Shown piece after piece: positions 8,082 to 15,494 of a stretch of 34,666 bases of DNA. This stretch comes from DTU036 sp964346475 (GTDB lineage Bacteria > Bacillota > Clostridia > Peptostreptococcales > Acidaminobacteraceae). The DNA lies in NCBI GenBank assembly GCA_964346475.1, contig CAYFUM010000016.1, positions 1-34,666 on the forward strand, written 5' to 3'. Numbering within the stretch: position 1 is the first letter of the stretch; each line of letters opens with the position of its first letter. The notes below the pieces were generated by a model. The model saw nothing but the letters and a program-made list of their open reading frames with translations. It made no database searches and was not told the origin of the DNA. The position numbers were made by a program, and so were the translations under genes.

Positions 8082-9134
8082 ATGCCAGCAGAAAAGATTT
8101 TATCGGTAGAAGATCTTAATGTGAAATTTCGACTTCGAGGCAAGACCCTCCACGCTATTAGAAACCTTTCTATGGAGCTTTATAAAGGGGAAACCCTGGC
8201 CATAGTAGGGGAGTCTGGCAGTGGTAAATCTGTATTAAATAAAAATTTCATAGGCCTTCTTGATAAGAATGGTTTTATTGAAAGCGGTAAAATACATTAC
8301 TATGGAATGGCTGGCCAGCCCCAGCTAGATCTAGCTAAGTTTAATAGTGAAAAGGACTGGCTAAAAATAAGAGGCAAGCAGATTAGCATGATCCTTCAGG
8401 ACCCCATGACAAGCCTCAATCCTCTAAAAACCGTGGGGGAGCAGATAGCCGAGGCTATTAGAATTCACCAAAACCTCAAGGGTAGTGAGCTGAGAAAAGC
8501 TGTTATAAATCTCCTTGAGGAGGTAGGCATAGAGGACGCAGCTAGAAGATACAAGCAGTATCCCCACGAATTTTCCGGGGGCATGAGACAGAGGGTTGTT
8601 ATAGCCATTGCAGTTGCTTGCCAGCCGCAAATTCTTATATGTGATGAGCCTACCACGGCTCTGGATGTCACTATCCAGGCTCAAATCCTAAATCTCCTTA
8701 AGGAGCTAAAGAAGAAGTTTTTCCTAACTATAATATTTATAACCCATGACCTAGGTGTGGTTGCCAATGTGGCCGATAGGGTGGCAGTCATGTATGCGGG
8801 GGACATAGTTGAAGTAGGCCTTAGTGAAGAAGTTTTTTATGATCCGAGACACCCCTATACCTGGGCGCTTCTCAGTTCCCTCCCCCAGCTAGGAGTAAAG
8901 GGTGAGGAGCTCTACTCAATTAAGGGTACACCTCCCAACCTCTTTATGCCTGTGGAGGGTGACGCCTTTGCCAAGAGAAACCCCCATGCCTTGAAGATAG
9001 ACCATCTTCAGGAACCACCCTATTTTGAGATAAGCCCAACCCATAAAGCTAAGACCTGGCTCCTAGATCCAAGGGCAGCCAAGGTGGACCCTCCCGAATA
9101 TATTAAAAATATTCGGGGAGTAGGAAGGAGATAG
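8082..9134 (+). CDS. oppD: oligopeptide ABC transporter ATPase OppD (AmiE type)
   Basis: The 350-residue cytoplasmic ATPase powers import. Walker A is GESGSGKS with K49, the Q-loop is Q106, the signature is FSGGMRQR around 164-171, and Walker B ends D188-E189. The C-terminal oligopeptide-transporter extension starts with KGTPPNL. In many DppD/OppD proteins this extension holds Cys ligands of an Fe-S site. Here the matching positions read GDAFAKRNPHALKID and AKTWL, without Cys. This matches what I recall of lactococcal OppD and streptococcal AmiE, so it is a subtype mark and not damage. AGGAGG precedes ATG 8082. Confidence 0.92.
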   Translation: MPAEKILSVEDLNVKFRLRGKTLHAIRNLSMELYKGETLAIVGESGSGKSVLNKNFIGLLDKNGFIESGKIHYYGMAGQPQLDLAKFNSEKDWLKIRGKQISMILQDPMTSLNPLKTVGEQIAEAIRIHQNLKGSELRKAVINLLEEVGIEDAARRYKQYPHEFSGGMRQRVVIAIAVACQPQILICDEPTTALDVTIQAQILNLLKELKKKFFLTIIFITHDLGVVANVADRVAVMYAGDIVEVGLSEEVFYDPRHPYTWALLSSLPQLGVKGEELYSIKGTPPNLFMPVEGDAFAKRNPHALKIDHLQEPPYFEISPTHKAKTWLLDPRAAKVDPPEYIKNIRGVGRR

Positions 9135-9136
9135 AT

Positions 9137-10072
9137 ATGGAAGAAAGAGAAATCCTTCTCAGCGTTCGAAATTTGGATGTTAATTTTGGAACTAAGAGAA
9201 AGCCCTTTCGCGCTGTAAAAAATGTCTCCTTTGATATCTACAAGGGGGAGACCTTTGGCCTTGTTGGAGAGTCAGGCAGTGGGAAAACTACCATAGGTAG
9301 GGCGATTTTAAGGATTAATCCCGCCAGTGCAGGGGAAATAATCTACAAGGGTGAGAGGATATCAGGAAAGATCAGCAAGGAACTGGACCAGAAGGTAATA
9401 TCTGAGATCCAGATGATTTTTCAAGATCCCATGAGTAGTTTAAATGAAAGAGCTAAGGTTGACTATATAGTGGCCGAGGGGACCTACAATACAAAGAAAA
9501 ATATTAGTAAATCAGAGAGAAAGGACCTGGTGGATGATGCACTTTTAGATGTTGGTCTTTTACCTGATTTTGCCAGTAGATTTCCCCATGAGTTTTCAGG
9601 AGGCCAGAGGCAGCGCATAGGGATTGCCAGAGCCCTTATAATGGAACCAGAGTTTATAGTGGCGGATGAACCTATCTCAGCCCTTGATGTTTCCATAAGA
9701 GCCCAGGTTCTAAATCTCATGAGTAAGCTCCAAAAAGAGAGGGGCTTAACCTACCTATTTATTGCCCATGACCTTTCAGTTATGCGCTTCATATCCGACA
9801 GAATAGCTGTTATTAGCAGGGGGGAACTTGTAGAATTAGCCCCCTGTGAAGAACTTTTTAAAAACCCTCTCCATCCCTATACCAAGGCCCTGCTATCGGT
9901 GGTGCCCCATCCGGACCCTGAAAATGAGAGGAATAAAGAGATTATTATCTATGATCCAGCTATGCATGATTATGAGAATAATCCCCCCCAGTGGATGGAG
10001 ATAAAACCAGGCCATTTCGTCCTGGCAAATGAGAAGGAAAAAGAGGAATACCTCAGAGAAATTAAGGAATAG
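9137..10072 (+). CDS. oppF: oligopeptide ABC transporter ATPase OppF (AmiF type)
   Basis: The 311-residue second ATPase forms a heterodimer with OppD. Walker A is GESGSGKT with K50, the Q-loop is Q96, the signature is FSGGQRQRIGIARAL from about 153, and Walker B ends D177-E178. The tail with HDYENNPPQWMEI and PGHFVLANEKE is the OppF/AmiF-specific end. The gene starts two bases after oppD stops, with AAGGAG ahead of ATG 9137, and is followed at once by a strong terminator, so it closes the operon. Confidence 0.92.
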   Translation: MEEREILLSVRNLDVNFGTKRKPFRAVKNVSFDIYKGETFGLVGESGSGKTTIGRAILRINPASAGEIIYKGERISGKISKELDQKVISEIQMIFQDPMSSLNERAKVDYIVAEGTYNTKKNISKSERKDLVDDALLDVGLLPDFASRFPHEFSGGQRQRIGIARALIMEPEFIVADEPISALDVSIRAQVLNLMSKLQKERGLTYLFIAHDLSVMRFISDRIAVISRGELVELAPCEELFKNPLHPYTKALLSVVPHPDPENERNKEIIIYDPAMHDYENNPPQWMEIKPGHFVLANEKEKEEYLREIKE

Positions 10073-10089
10073 AAGATGGCGGAAGACCT

Positions 10090-10123
10090 AAGCCTGGGAC
10101 CTGTGTCCTGGGCTTTTTTTTTT
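10090..10123 (+). terminator. intrinsic terminator of the opp operon
   Basis: AAGCCTGGGAC (10090-10100) pairs with GTCCTGGGCTT (10105-10115) around a CTGT loop, with two adjacent G-U pairs mid-stem, and runs into ten Ts (10114-10123). It stands 17 bases after the oppF stop. Confidence 0.9.
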
Positions 10124-10175
10124 GCACCAAAATGGCATTGTATCCACCATCCATGGGAATTAGGAAGAGAGAAAT

Positions 10176-10200
10176 TATAATTAAATAGTAAGAGGAGGTG
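10176..10200 (+). promoter_or_regulatory. -10 box and strong RBS ahead of the lipoprotein gene
   Basis: TATAAT at 10176-10181 is a perfect -10 but has no good -35 at 16-18 bases. AGAGGAGGTGG (10190-10200) is a strong ribosome site that fixes the GTG start at 10206. The predicted leader would be very short, so the real start site may lie further upstream. Confidence 0.4.
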
Positions 10201-10205
10201 GTAGA

Positions 10206-10829
10206 GTGAGGATATTTTTACTAGTGGCGCTTTTACTTATAATTCCCGCCTGTGGTCCTAAGAATACTCCCGATAAGAGCATCGGTGGGGAGGCCCAAGA
10301 GGTAATAGATCTAGTGGAGACTTTTTATGTAGGAAGAACGAAGGATTACAGTGAGATCATTATTGAAAAGCCAGATAAACACCTAATAGTTGGTAAGGGC
10401 AATCAGAGTAATGAGAGGCCACAAAGGGAAGTTAGCCTAGAAGAAGAGGCTTCCAAGGTGGAGGGACTTGTTAAAGCTGATGAAGATGAGAAGAGGCCTA
10501 TCCAAGAAGAAAAAGAGGTTAAAAAAGAGAAAACAAATAGCGATAAGGGAGAGGATAAAAAACAGGAGATAGAAAAGGAGGCCGATACAAAGGGTGAGAC
10601 TAAAGGCGAGAGCTTTCATTTTGAACCCTACTATAGTGCTCCTATAGGCTCCCAGGGGCTCTTTGATGACCTAGATGAAGCTACAGAAGAGGGTTGGAGA
10701 ATTTCTGAAATGGAGGACCCTTCCTCTTTTTTAGGCTATACCCCTTCGGGATGGGAGGTCTATCCTGTTTGGTATTATAGCTCGCCTGATGTATCTGTAA
10801 AATTTTACACTCTAAATTTCTACCAATAA
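10206..10829 (+). CDS. small charged lipoprotein of unknown function
   Basis: I do not recognise this 207-residue protein. It starts with GTG and a lipoprotein signal peptide ending IIPAC, so C16 should be lipidated and the protein held outside the membrane. Residues about 70-135 are a highly charged Lys/Glu-rich stretch, probably an extended stalk or coiled coil. A compact Tyr/Trp-rich C-terminal segment (about 138-207) contains DEATEEGWR, FLGYTPSGWEVYPVWYYSS and ends in FYTLNFYQ. That end could be a small beta-rich binding domain. It lies 18 bases before the adhesin gene and is probably cotranscribed with it, which suggests a surface role. No enzymatic motif is visible. Confidence 0.75.
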   Translation: MRIFLLVALLLIIPACGPKNTPDKSIGGEAQEVIDLVETFYVGRTKDYSEIIIEKPDKHLIVGKGNQSNERPQREVSLEEEASKVEGLVKADEDEKRPIQEEKEVKKEKTNSDKGEDKKQEIEKEADTKGETKGESFHFEPYYSAPIGSQGLFDDLDEATEEGWRISEMEDPSSFLGYTPSGWEVYPVWYYSSPDVSVKFYTLNFYQ

Positions 10830-10847
10830 CTATAAGAGGAGATAAGT

Positions 10848-13800
10848 ATGAAAAGATCAGTCCTGGCATTGTTTTTAGTTGTAGTTTTAATTTTTCCCTA
10901 TTTTCAAGTTCTTGCAGAAGAAAAATCTCAGGAATCTGAAGACAATAGGGAGGGCCTGATGGTGGAGGTTGTGAGAGAACTTCTGGTGGATGATATGGCC
11001 TTCTACTTCTCTGAGGAAATACTTGTAGATGAGGGATTTAGCCCCGAGGGTTTAGTGGAGGATGGAAACTTTGATGGGCTTGAGATAGAAATAGAGGCAT
11101 TAGAGTTTCTAGGCTTTTTAGATTCCCAGGGGGAACTTCTTGAAAACTTAAAGGCCGAAGATATCCGAGGGGTTATCAGGCTCCGGTACCAGGCCAAGGC
11201 AATGGAGGAAGAAAAGCCTCCTAGACAACTTTCAAATGAAGCTGGATTACTCAACTATGATGTTATACCACTGGGACTTAGTTTAAGGAGCTTTTCCGGG
11301 GATTCATCAAGGCTTGTAGAGAAGAGGGTGATTAATAGTAGCGGAAGCTGGGCTTTTTATCATGCCTGGGACAAAACGGGTTCAGCCCATGAGGCTATAA
11401 CCTCGACCTTTGCCTATTTTGTGCTTGATGACGGAAGTATTGGTTTTTGTTTAGACCCTACCAAGGCAGGTCCCAGTGGTAGTTTGCCTGTGGAAGCCTT
11501 TGCCAGTAGTAGCTTTAGGCGTTTTGCTGAAAATGTTTCTACCCTGGCCATAGCCTCGGGTGGCATACCTGGCTACTCCTTCGAGGAGAATTTTGTCTTT
11601 GCCCAGATGTATATTTGGCAAAATATCCCCTTTAACGATGGAAGCGGTCAGCGTTATCAAGTAGATTTTCGCTATCAAAACTCACAATTTGAAAGAAATG
11701 AGGAGACCCATGCCAGGTATATGGCCTGGAAAACAGAGATTGACTCTAGAATGTCTAGCCTGGGGAAAATCTCCTTTGATGGGGAGGAGCTTAAGCTAAG
11801 GCTAGGAGAAGAGCTGGTTATAAATGATGGCAATGCCCAGCTAGCTAAGTACAACATAAAGGGATCCATAGAAGGCCTGGAGGTAAGAAGAGAGGGGAAT
11901 GATCTAATAGTAAAGGCAACTAAACCCCTCAAAGGAAAACTAGAGTTTTGGCAGGCTAGGGGGGATTATCCTCTGCCAGAAGTCAGCTTTATACTCAAGG
12001 GTCATGATAATAGCTACCAGGATTTAGGGGTATTTAGGGACCCCTATGTGGCAGTGTTACATTTTGAAGCTCTGCAGGAAGATGCCAAAGTAAAGGTCTT
12101 GAAAAAAAACAGGGATGGCCTCGCCATTGCTGGTGCAGTCTTTGAAATATCATCAAAAAGAGATTTTAGTCAAATCCTCGATATCCTGGAAACCGATGGG
12201 GACGGGCTTGCCCTTTCTAAGGATCTTAATATAGATCTTTCTAGGGTCTATATCAGAGAGAAGAGTGTTCCACATCCCTATGCAAAAAGTAATAGGGTGG
12301 AGGAGGTGGTCTTAGAAGCAGGAAAGACCCATAGTTTTGAGTATGTCAATGACTATAAAACTGCCAGGATTAGGATAATAAAAAATACCCAGCAGGGCCA
12401 GCCGATAAAGGGGGCTGTCTTTGAGCTGGCAGAGGACAAGGCTTTTAAAAATATTCTTACAAGTCTTACAAGCTCTGAGAAGGGTGAGGTTGTCTTTGAT
12501 GGGATAGATGTCTCTAAATACCCCAGTCTCTTTATTAGGGAGGTCAGTGTTCCTGAACCCTATATCTTAAACAGCAATCCAGTGGAGCTTAAGCTTCTGG
12601 CGGGGGAGGAAATTGTTAAGACCTTTGTCAATGAGGCTAAGACAGTTACTCTGAAGAAAACCGATATAGTCACGGGTGAAGCGGTTGAGGGTGCCCTTAT
12701 TGAAATAGGCTTTCCCGATGGAAGCAAGAGGGAATATCTCAGTGATTCCCAGGGAAGGATTGCCCTTAAGGAGCTATCTTCGGGCCAGTATAGCTTTAGA
12801 GAAATCCTTAGCCCCAGGGGCTATGTACTAAATCCAGAGACCTTTACCTTCACACTCCTAGAGGATGGCAGTGTTAAAGGGACAAGGGAATTTGAAAACG
12901 AGCCTGTGAGTCTAAGGATTGAGAAAAAGGATCTTGATGGCCGGTGGCTAGAAGGTGCAGACTTTGTCCTTACATTTAATAGTGGGGAGAGGCTGGGTGA
13001 AAAGGTCAGGGCAGACTGGTCAGAGGGCAGGTATATAGCCAGTGCCCAGGGGGAGAGGGAAATTTACAGGAGTGATGGCAAGGGGCCCATAATCATAGAC
13101 TATCTACCGCCAGGAGATTATCTTCTATCTGAGGTGAGGGCTCCAGAGGGCTATATACTGGATACTAGCCCCAGAGTCCTTAGGATAGATAGCCAGGGTC
13201 ATATTGAGGGTGACCTGCATTTTGAAAATAGACCAACGGAAGTTGTGCTCAGTAAAAAGGACTTGGTTACAGGAGAAGCTGTCCAGGGAGCTCTTATAGT
13301 AATAAGTGATAAGTCTGGCAGAAGCTGGGAATACACCACCGATGAAGAGGGTCTTGTAAAGATAGAAGGCCTGGTTCCTGGGATCTATGAGTTTAGAGAG
13401 AAGCTTGCTCCCCAGGGTTATGTGCTAAACGAAGAGAGCTTTAGTTTTGAGCTAAGGGCCGATGGTAGCCTTGATGGTGTTAGAGACTTTACCAATGAAC
13501 CTAGCAGGTTTAGACTAGTTAAAAAGGATAGAGGAACAGGAGAGGCTCTCAGTGGGGCAAGCTTCAAGCTTATCTTCTCCCAGGGAGAGAGGAAGGGCCA
13601 GGCTATAAAGGCAGTTTATGATAATAAGCTAAAAAAATATATAGCTAAGGAAGATGGGGATGAAATTCTTACCACAGATGACCAGGGCGAAATAATTCTA
13701 GATTATTTACCTAAAGGCAAGTATCAGCTAGTAGAAATCGCCGCGCCCAAGGGCTATATCCTAGGCAGAAATCCAGAGGACAGAAGTTTGGAAATAGTAA

Positions 13801-14540
13801 TAGATGATAGGTCTGGTCTGGAAACTTCTCCCTATGAATTTTTAAACGATAAGTCCAGAATAATAATAGACAAAGTGGATGGGAAAACCGGAGAACCCCT
13901 TGAGGGTGCAGAATTTAGCGTCACTGCTAAGGGCTTTAGTAAAAGGGTTACCAGCGATGAAAAGGGCCAAATCCTTCTAGAGGGCCTAGTAGCAGGTAGC
14001 TATAAGATTAAAGAGGAAAGGGCCCCTGAGGGCTATATCATAAATGAAAAAGTCTATATTTTCACCTTGGATGAATATGGTCAACTAGGCGGAGTAAAGG
14101 ACGTAAAGAATGAAGCCACCAGACTTATTATAAAAAAGGTGGATGAAAATAATAGGCCTTTAGCTGGAGTGGGGTTTGAAATAAGGGATAGGAAGGATGA
14201 GGTAATAAGGTTTAGAAAGGAAGAAGAGGTCTACCTAGCAGATAAAAGGGGTGAAGTTGAAACAGTCACCAGCGATGAAGATGGCCTGGTCATAATTGAT
14301 TATTTAGCCCAGGGAAGCTATGTAATAAGGGAGATAAGTGCCCCTGAAGGCTATAGTCTAGCCAGGGATAAGAGGGTTCGCCTTAAGAATCATGGACAAG
14401 CCTCACCCCTTTTAGTGGAAATTGTAAATCGAAGACCCCTACCAAAGACTGGTGAAAATAGAAGTGGATATTTTCTTCTACTAGGGTTTTCCCTGCTCCT
14501 TGGGGCTGGCTTTATTAGTTTCTCTTTAAGAAGAAGCTAG
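10848..14540 (+). CDS. LPXTG-anchored thioester-domain adhesin with eight Cna-B/SpaA-like modules
   Basis: The 1230-residue surface protein has a signal peptide (1 to about 23), an acidic region to about 155 and a TQXA-type thioester domain (about 160-300). C201 in GFCLDP and Q253 in FAQMYIW are the expected thioester partners for covalent host binding. A linking beta-domain (about 302-410) follows. Eight prealbumin-like Cna-B/SpaA modules come next, at about 413-502, 505-596, 598-686, 687-797, 798-885, 886-1001, 1003-1090 and 1091-1194. Most end in the EFENEP/NEP-like strand and contain a REI-AP-GY-type segment, the Lys, Glu and Asn positions expected for internal isopeptide bonds. Sorting signal: LPKTG at 1198-1202, a hydrophobic helix and RRS. 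No sortase gene is in the window. Its stop overlaps the end of the convergent LysR gene by 15 bases. Confidence 0.93.
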   Translation: MKRSVLALFLVVVLIFPYFQVLAEEKSQESEDNREGLMVEVVRELLVDDMAFYFSEEILVDEGFSPEGLVEDGNFDGLEIEIEALEFLGFLDSQGELLENLKAEDIRGVIRLRYQAKAMEEEKPPRQLSNEAGLLNYDVIPLGLSLRSFSGDSSRLVEKRVINSSGSWAFYHAWDKTGSAHEAITSTFAYFVLDDGSIGFCLDPTKAGPSGSLPVEAFASSSFRRFAENVSTLAIASGGIPGYSFEENFVFAQMYIWQNIPFNDGSGQRYQVDFRYQNSQFERNEETHARYMAWKTEIDSRMSSLGKISFDGEELKLRLGEELVINDGNAQLAKYNIKGSIEGLEVRREGNDLIVKATKPLKGKLEFWQARGDYPLPEVSFILKGHDNSYQDLGVFRDPYVAVLHFEALQEDAKVKVLKKNRDGLAIAGAVFEISSKRDFSQILDILETDGDGLALSKDLNIDLSRVYIREKSVPHPYAKSNRVEEVVLEAGKTHSFEYVNDYKTARIRIIKNTQQGQPIKGAVFELAEDKAFKNILTSLTSSEKGEVVFDGIDVSKYPSLFIREVSVPEPYILNSNPVELKLLAGEEIVKTFVNEAKTVTLKKTDIVTGEAVEGALIEIGFPDGSKREYLSDSQGRIALKELSSGQYSFREILSPRGYVLNPETFTFTLLEDGSVKGTREFENEPVSLRIEKKDLDGRWLEGADFVLTFNSGERLGEKVRADWSEGRYIASAQGEREIYRSDGKGPIIIDYLPPGDYLLSEVRAPEGYILDTSPRVLRIDSQGHIEGDLHFENRPTEVVLSKKDLVTGEAVQGALIVISDKSGRSWEYTTDEEGLVKIEGLVPGIYEFREKLAPQGYVLNEESFSFELRADGSLDGVRDFTNEPSRFRLVKKDRGTGEALSGASFKLIFSQGERKGQAIKAVYDNKLKKYIAKEDGDEILTTDDQGEIILDYLPKGKYQLVEIAAPKGYILGRNPEDRSLEIVIDDRSGLETSPYEFLNDKSRIIIDKVDGKTGEPLEGAEFSVTAKGFSKRVTSDEKGQILLEGLVAGSYKIKEERAPEGYIINEKVYIFTLDEYGQLGGVKDVKNEATRLIIKKVDENNRPLAGVGFEIRDRKDEVIRFRKEEEVYLADKRGEVETVTSDEDGLVIIDYLAQGSYVIREISAPEGYSLARDKRVRLKNHGQASPLLVEIVNRRPLPKTGENRSGYFLLLGFSLLLGAGFISFSLRRS

Positions 14541-15410
14541 GAAGTACTCTTTACACAGCTCGTGAAAAATCCCGCTGGCTTTAGAAGGAGATATTCTAGG
14601 ATTACTAAGAAGCAGTAGACTTCGACTAGGAAGGTCTTGATCAATCTCAATTGGTCTAAGGCCTTCTTTTTTAATAAGGGCAGCATGGCTAAAGCCCAAG
14701 CCAAAGCCAATTTTAACTAGGTCTATCATAAGGTCTATACTAATAACCTGGATCTCGGGAGAAAATTTTAGCCTCTCCTTTCTAAAAAGTTCATCTAGCA
14801 GTGCCCTGGTAGAGGTCTTTTTTGTAAGACTAACCTGGGGGTAGCTAGCTAGTTCTTTGAGGCTGAGAATCCTATCTGGAATTTCACTAGTATAGCTGGT
14901 GAAAAATTGCTCCTTGAGATCAATCAGAGGAAGGGCGTTCAGGCCTTGGAAGGATAGGGGGTCACCATTTACAAAGCCTAGGTCTATTTCACCTTGAAGC
15001 AGGAGTTCACTAACCTGGGGAGAGGGTTTGTTTATAATATTTATATGGATTTGTGGGTAGTTTTTCTTGTAGTCTTTAAAAATATCAATTAAATAGTGGC
15101 GACAGATGGTATCGCTGGCACCGATTGTAAGGTTGCCTTTTTCGGCAAATTTATATTCCCTCATGAGTTTTTCTGTTTCCTCAAGACTTGAGAAAATATG
15201 CTTAAGTTCATGGTGGAGAACCCTGCCTTCCTCGGTGAGCAGAACCCTCTTTCCTCTTCTTAAAAATAATTCTATTCCCAGATTGGCCTCAAGTTTTTTC
15301 ACGGACTGTGAAATTGATGACTGGGTTACAAAGAGTTCTTCTGCAGCTCGAGTAAAGTTTTCAAATTCTGCAGCTGTATAAAAAATCCTATAGGCTTCTA
15401 GGGATTGCAT
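14526..15410 (-). CDS. LysR-family transcriptional regulator
   Basis: The 294-residue protein has the N-terminal winged helix-turn-helix of LysR regulators (residues about 3-62, with FTRAAEELFVTQSSISQSV as the HTH). A periplasmic-binding-protein-like effector domain (about 90-290) opens with LTIGASDTI. Start ATG (15408-15410) has GGAGA just upstream. It is divergent from purL, with only 84 bases between them and a perfect 20-bp palindrome inside. By the usual LysR logic it probably controls itself and the purine operon, though this is inferred from position. The effector is unknown. The gene runs tail-to-tail into the adhesin gene with a 15-base overlap, so the two transcripts are antisense at their ends. 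Confidence 0.9.
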   Translation of the reverse strand: MQSLEAYRIFYTAAEFENFTRAAEELFVTQSSISQSVKKLEANLGIELFLRRGKRVLLTEEGRVLHHELKHIFSSLEETEKLMREYKFAEKGNLTIGASDTICRHYLIDIFKDYKKNYPQIHINIINKPSPQVSELLLQGEIDLGFVNGDPLSFQGLNALPLIDLKEQFFTSYTSEIPDRILSLKELASYPQVSLTKKTSTRALLDELFRKERLKFSPEIQVISIDLMIDLVKIGFGLGFSHAALIKKEGLRPIEIDQDLPSRSLLLLSNPRISPSKASGIFHELCKEYFLASS

Positions 15411-15436
15411 ATTAGGTCTCCTTATTAAGAGTATTA

Positions 15437-15456
15437 ATAATTACAATTGTAATTAT
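15437..15456. promoter_or_regulatory. perfect 20-bp palindrome, probable LysR operator
   Basis: The 20 bases ATAATTACAA/TTGTAATTAT are a perfect inverted repeat, in the middle of the gap between the LysR gene and purL. They overlap the likely -35 of purL (TTGTAA 15447-15452) and a possible TATAAT on the minus strand (plus 15452-15457) for the regulator. The position suits control of both genes. Confidence 0.6.
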
Positions 15457-15476
15457 ATATCACTTTGTATTAAAAT
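15447..15476 (+). promoter_or_regulatory. candidate purL promoter
   Basis: TTGTAA (15447-15452), 18 bases, then TAAAAT (15471-15476). TATTAA at 15469 with 16-base spacing is an alternative -10. AGGAGGT (15483-15489) sits six bases before ATG 15495. The implied leader is very short, which leaves no room for a purine riboswitch, and I see no PurR-box sequence. Confidence 0.45.
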
Positions 15477-15494
15477 GGTATCAGGAGGTTCTAC

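Noticed and set aside
8925..9065. Loss of Cys residues in the OppD C-terminal extension as damage
   Set aside because: The sequence GDAFAKRNPHALKID is, from memory, the normal form in OppD/AmiE of lactic acid bacteria, so it is a subtype and not a defect.
15411..15494. Guanine riboswitch or PurR box before purL
   Set aside because: The gap is too short for an aptamer after the promoter, and no CCGAAC-type PurR box was seen.
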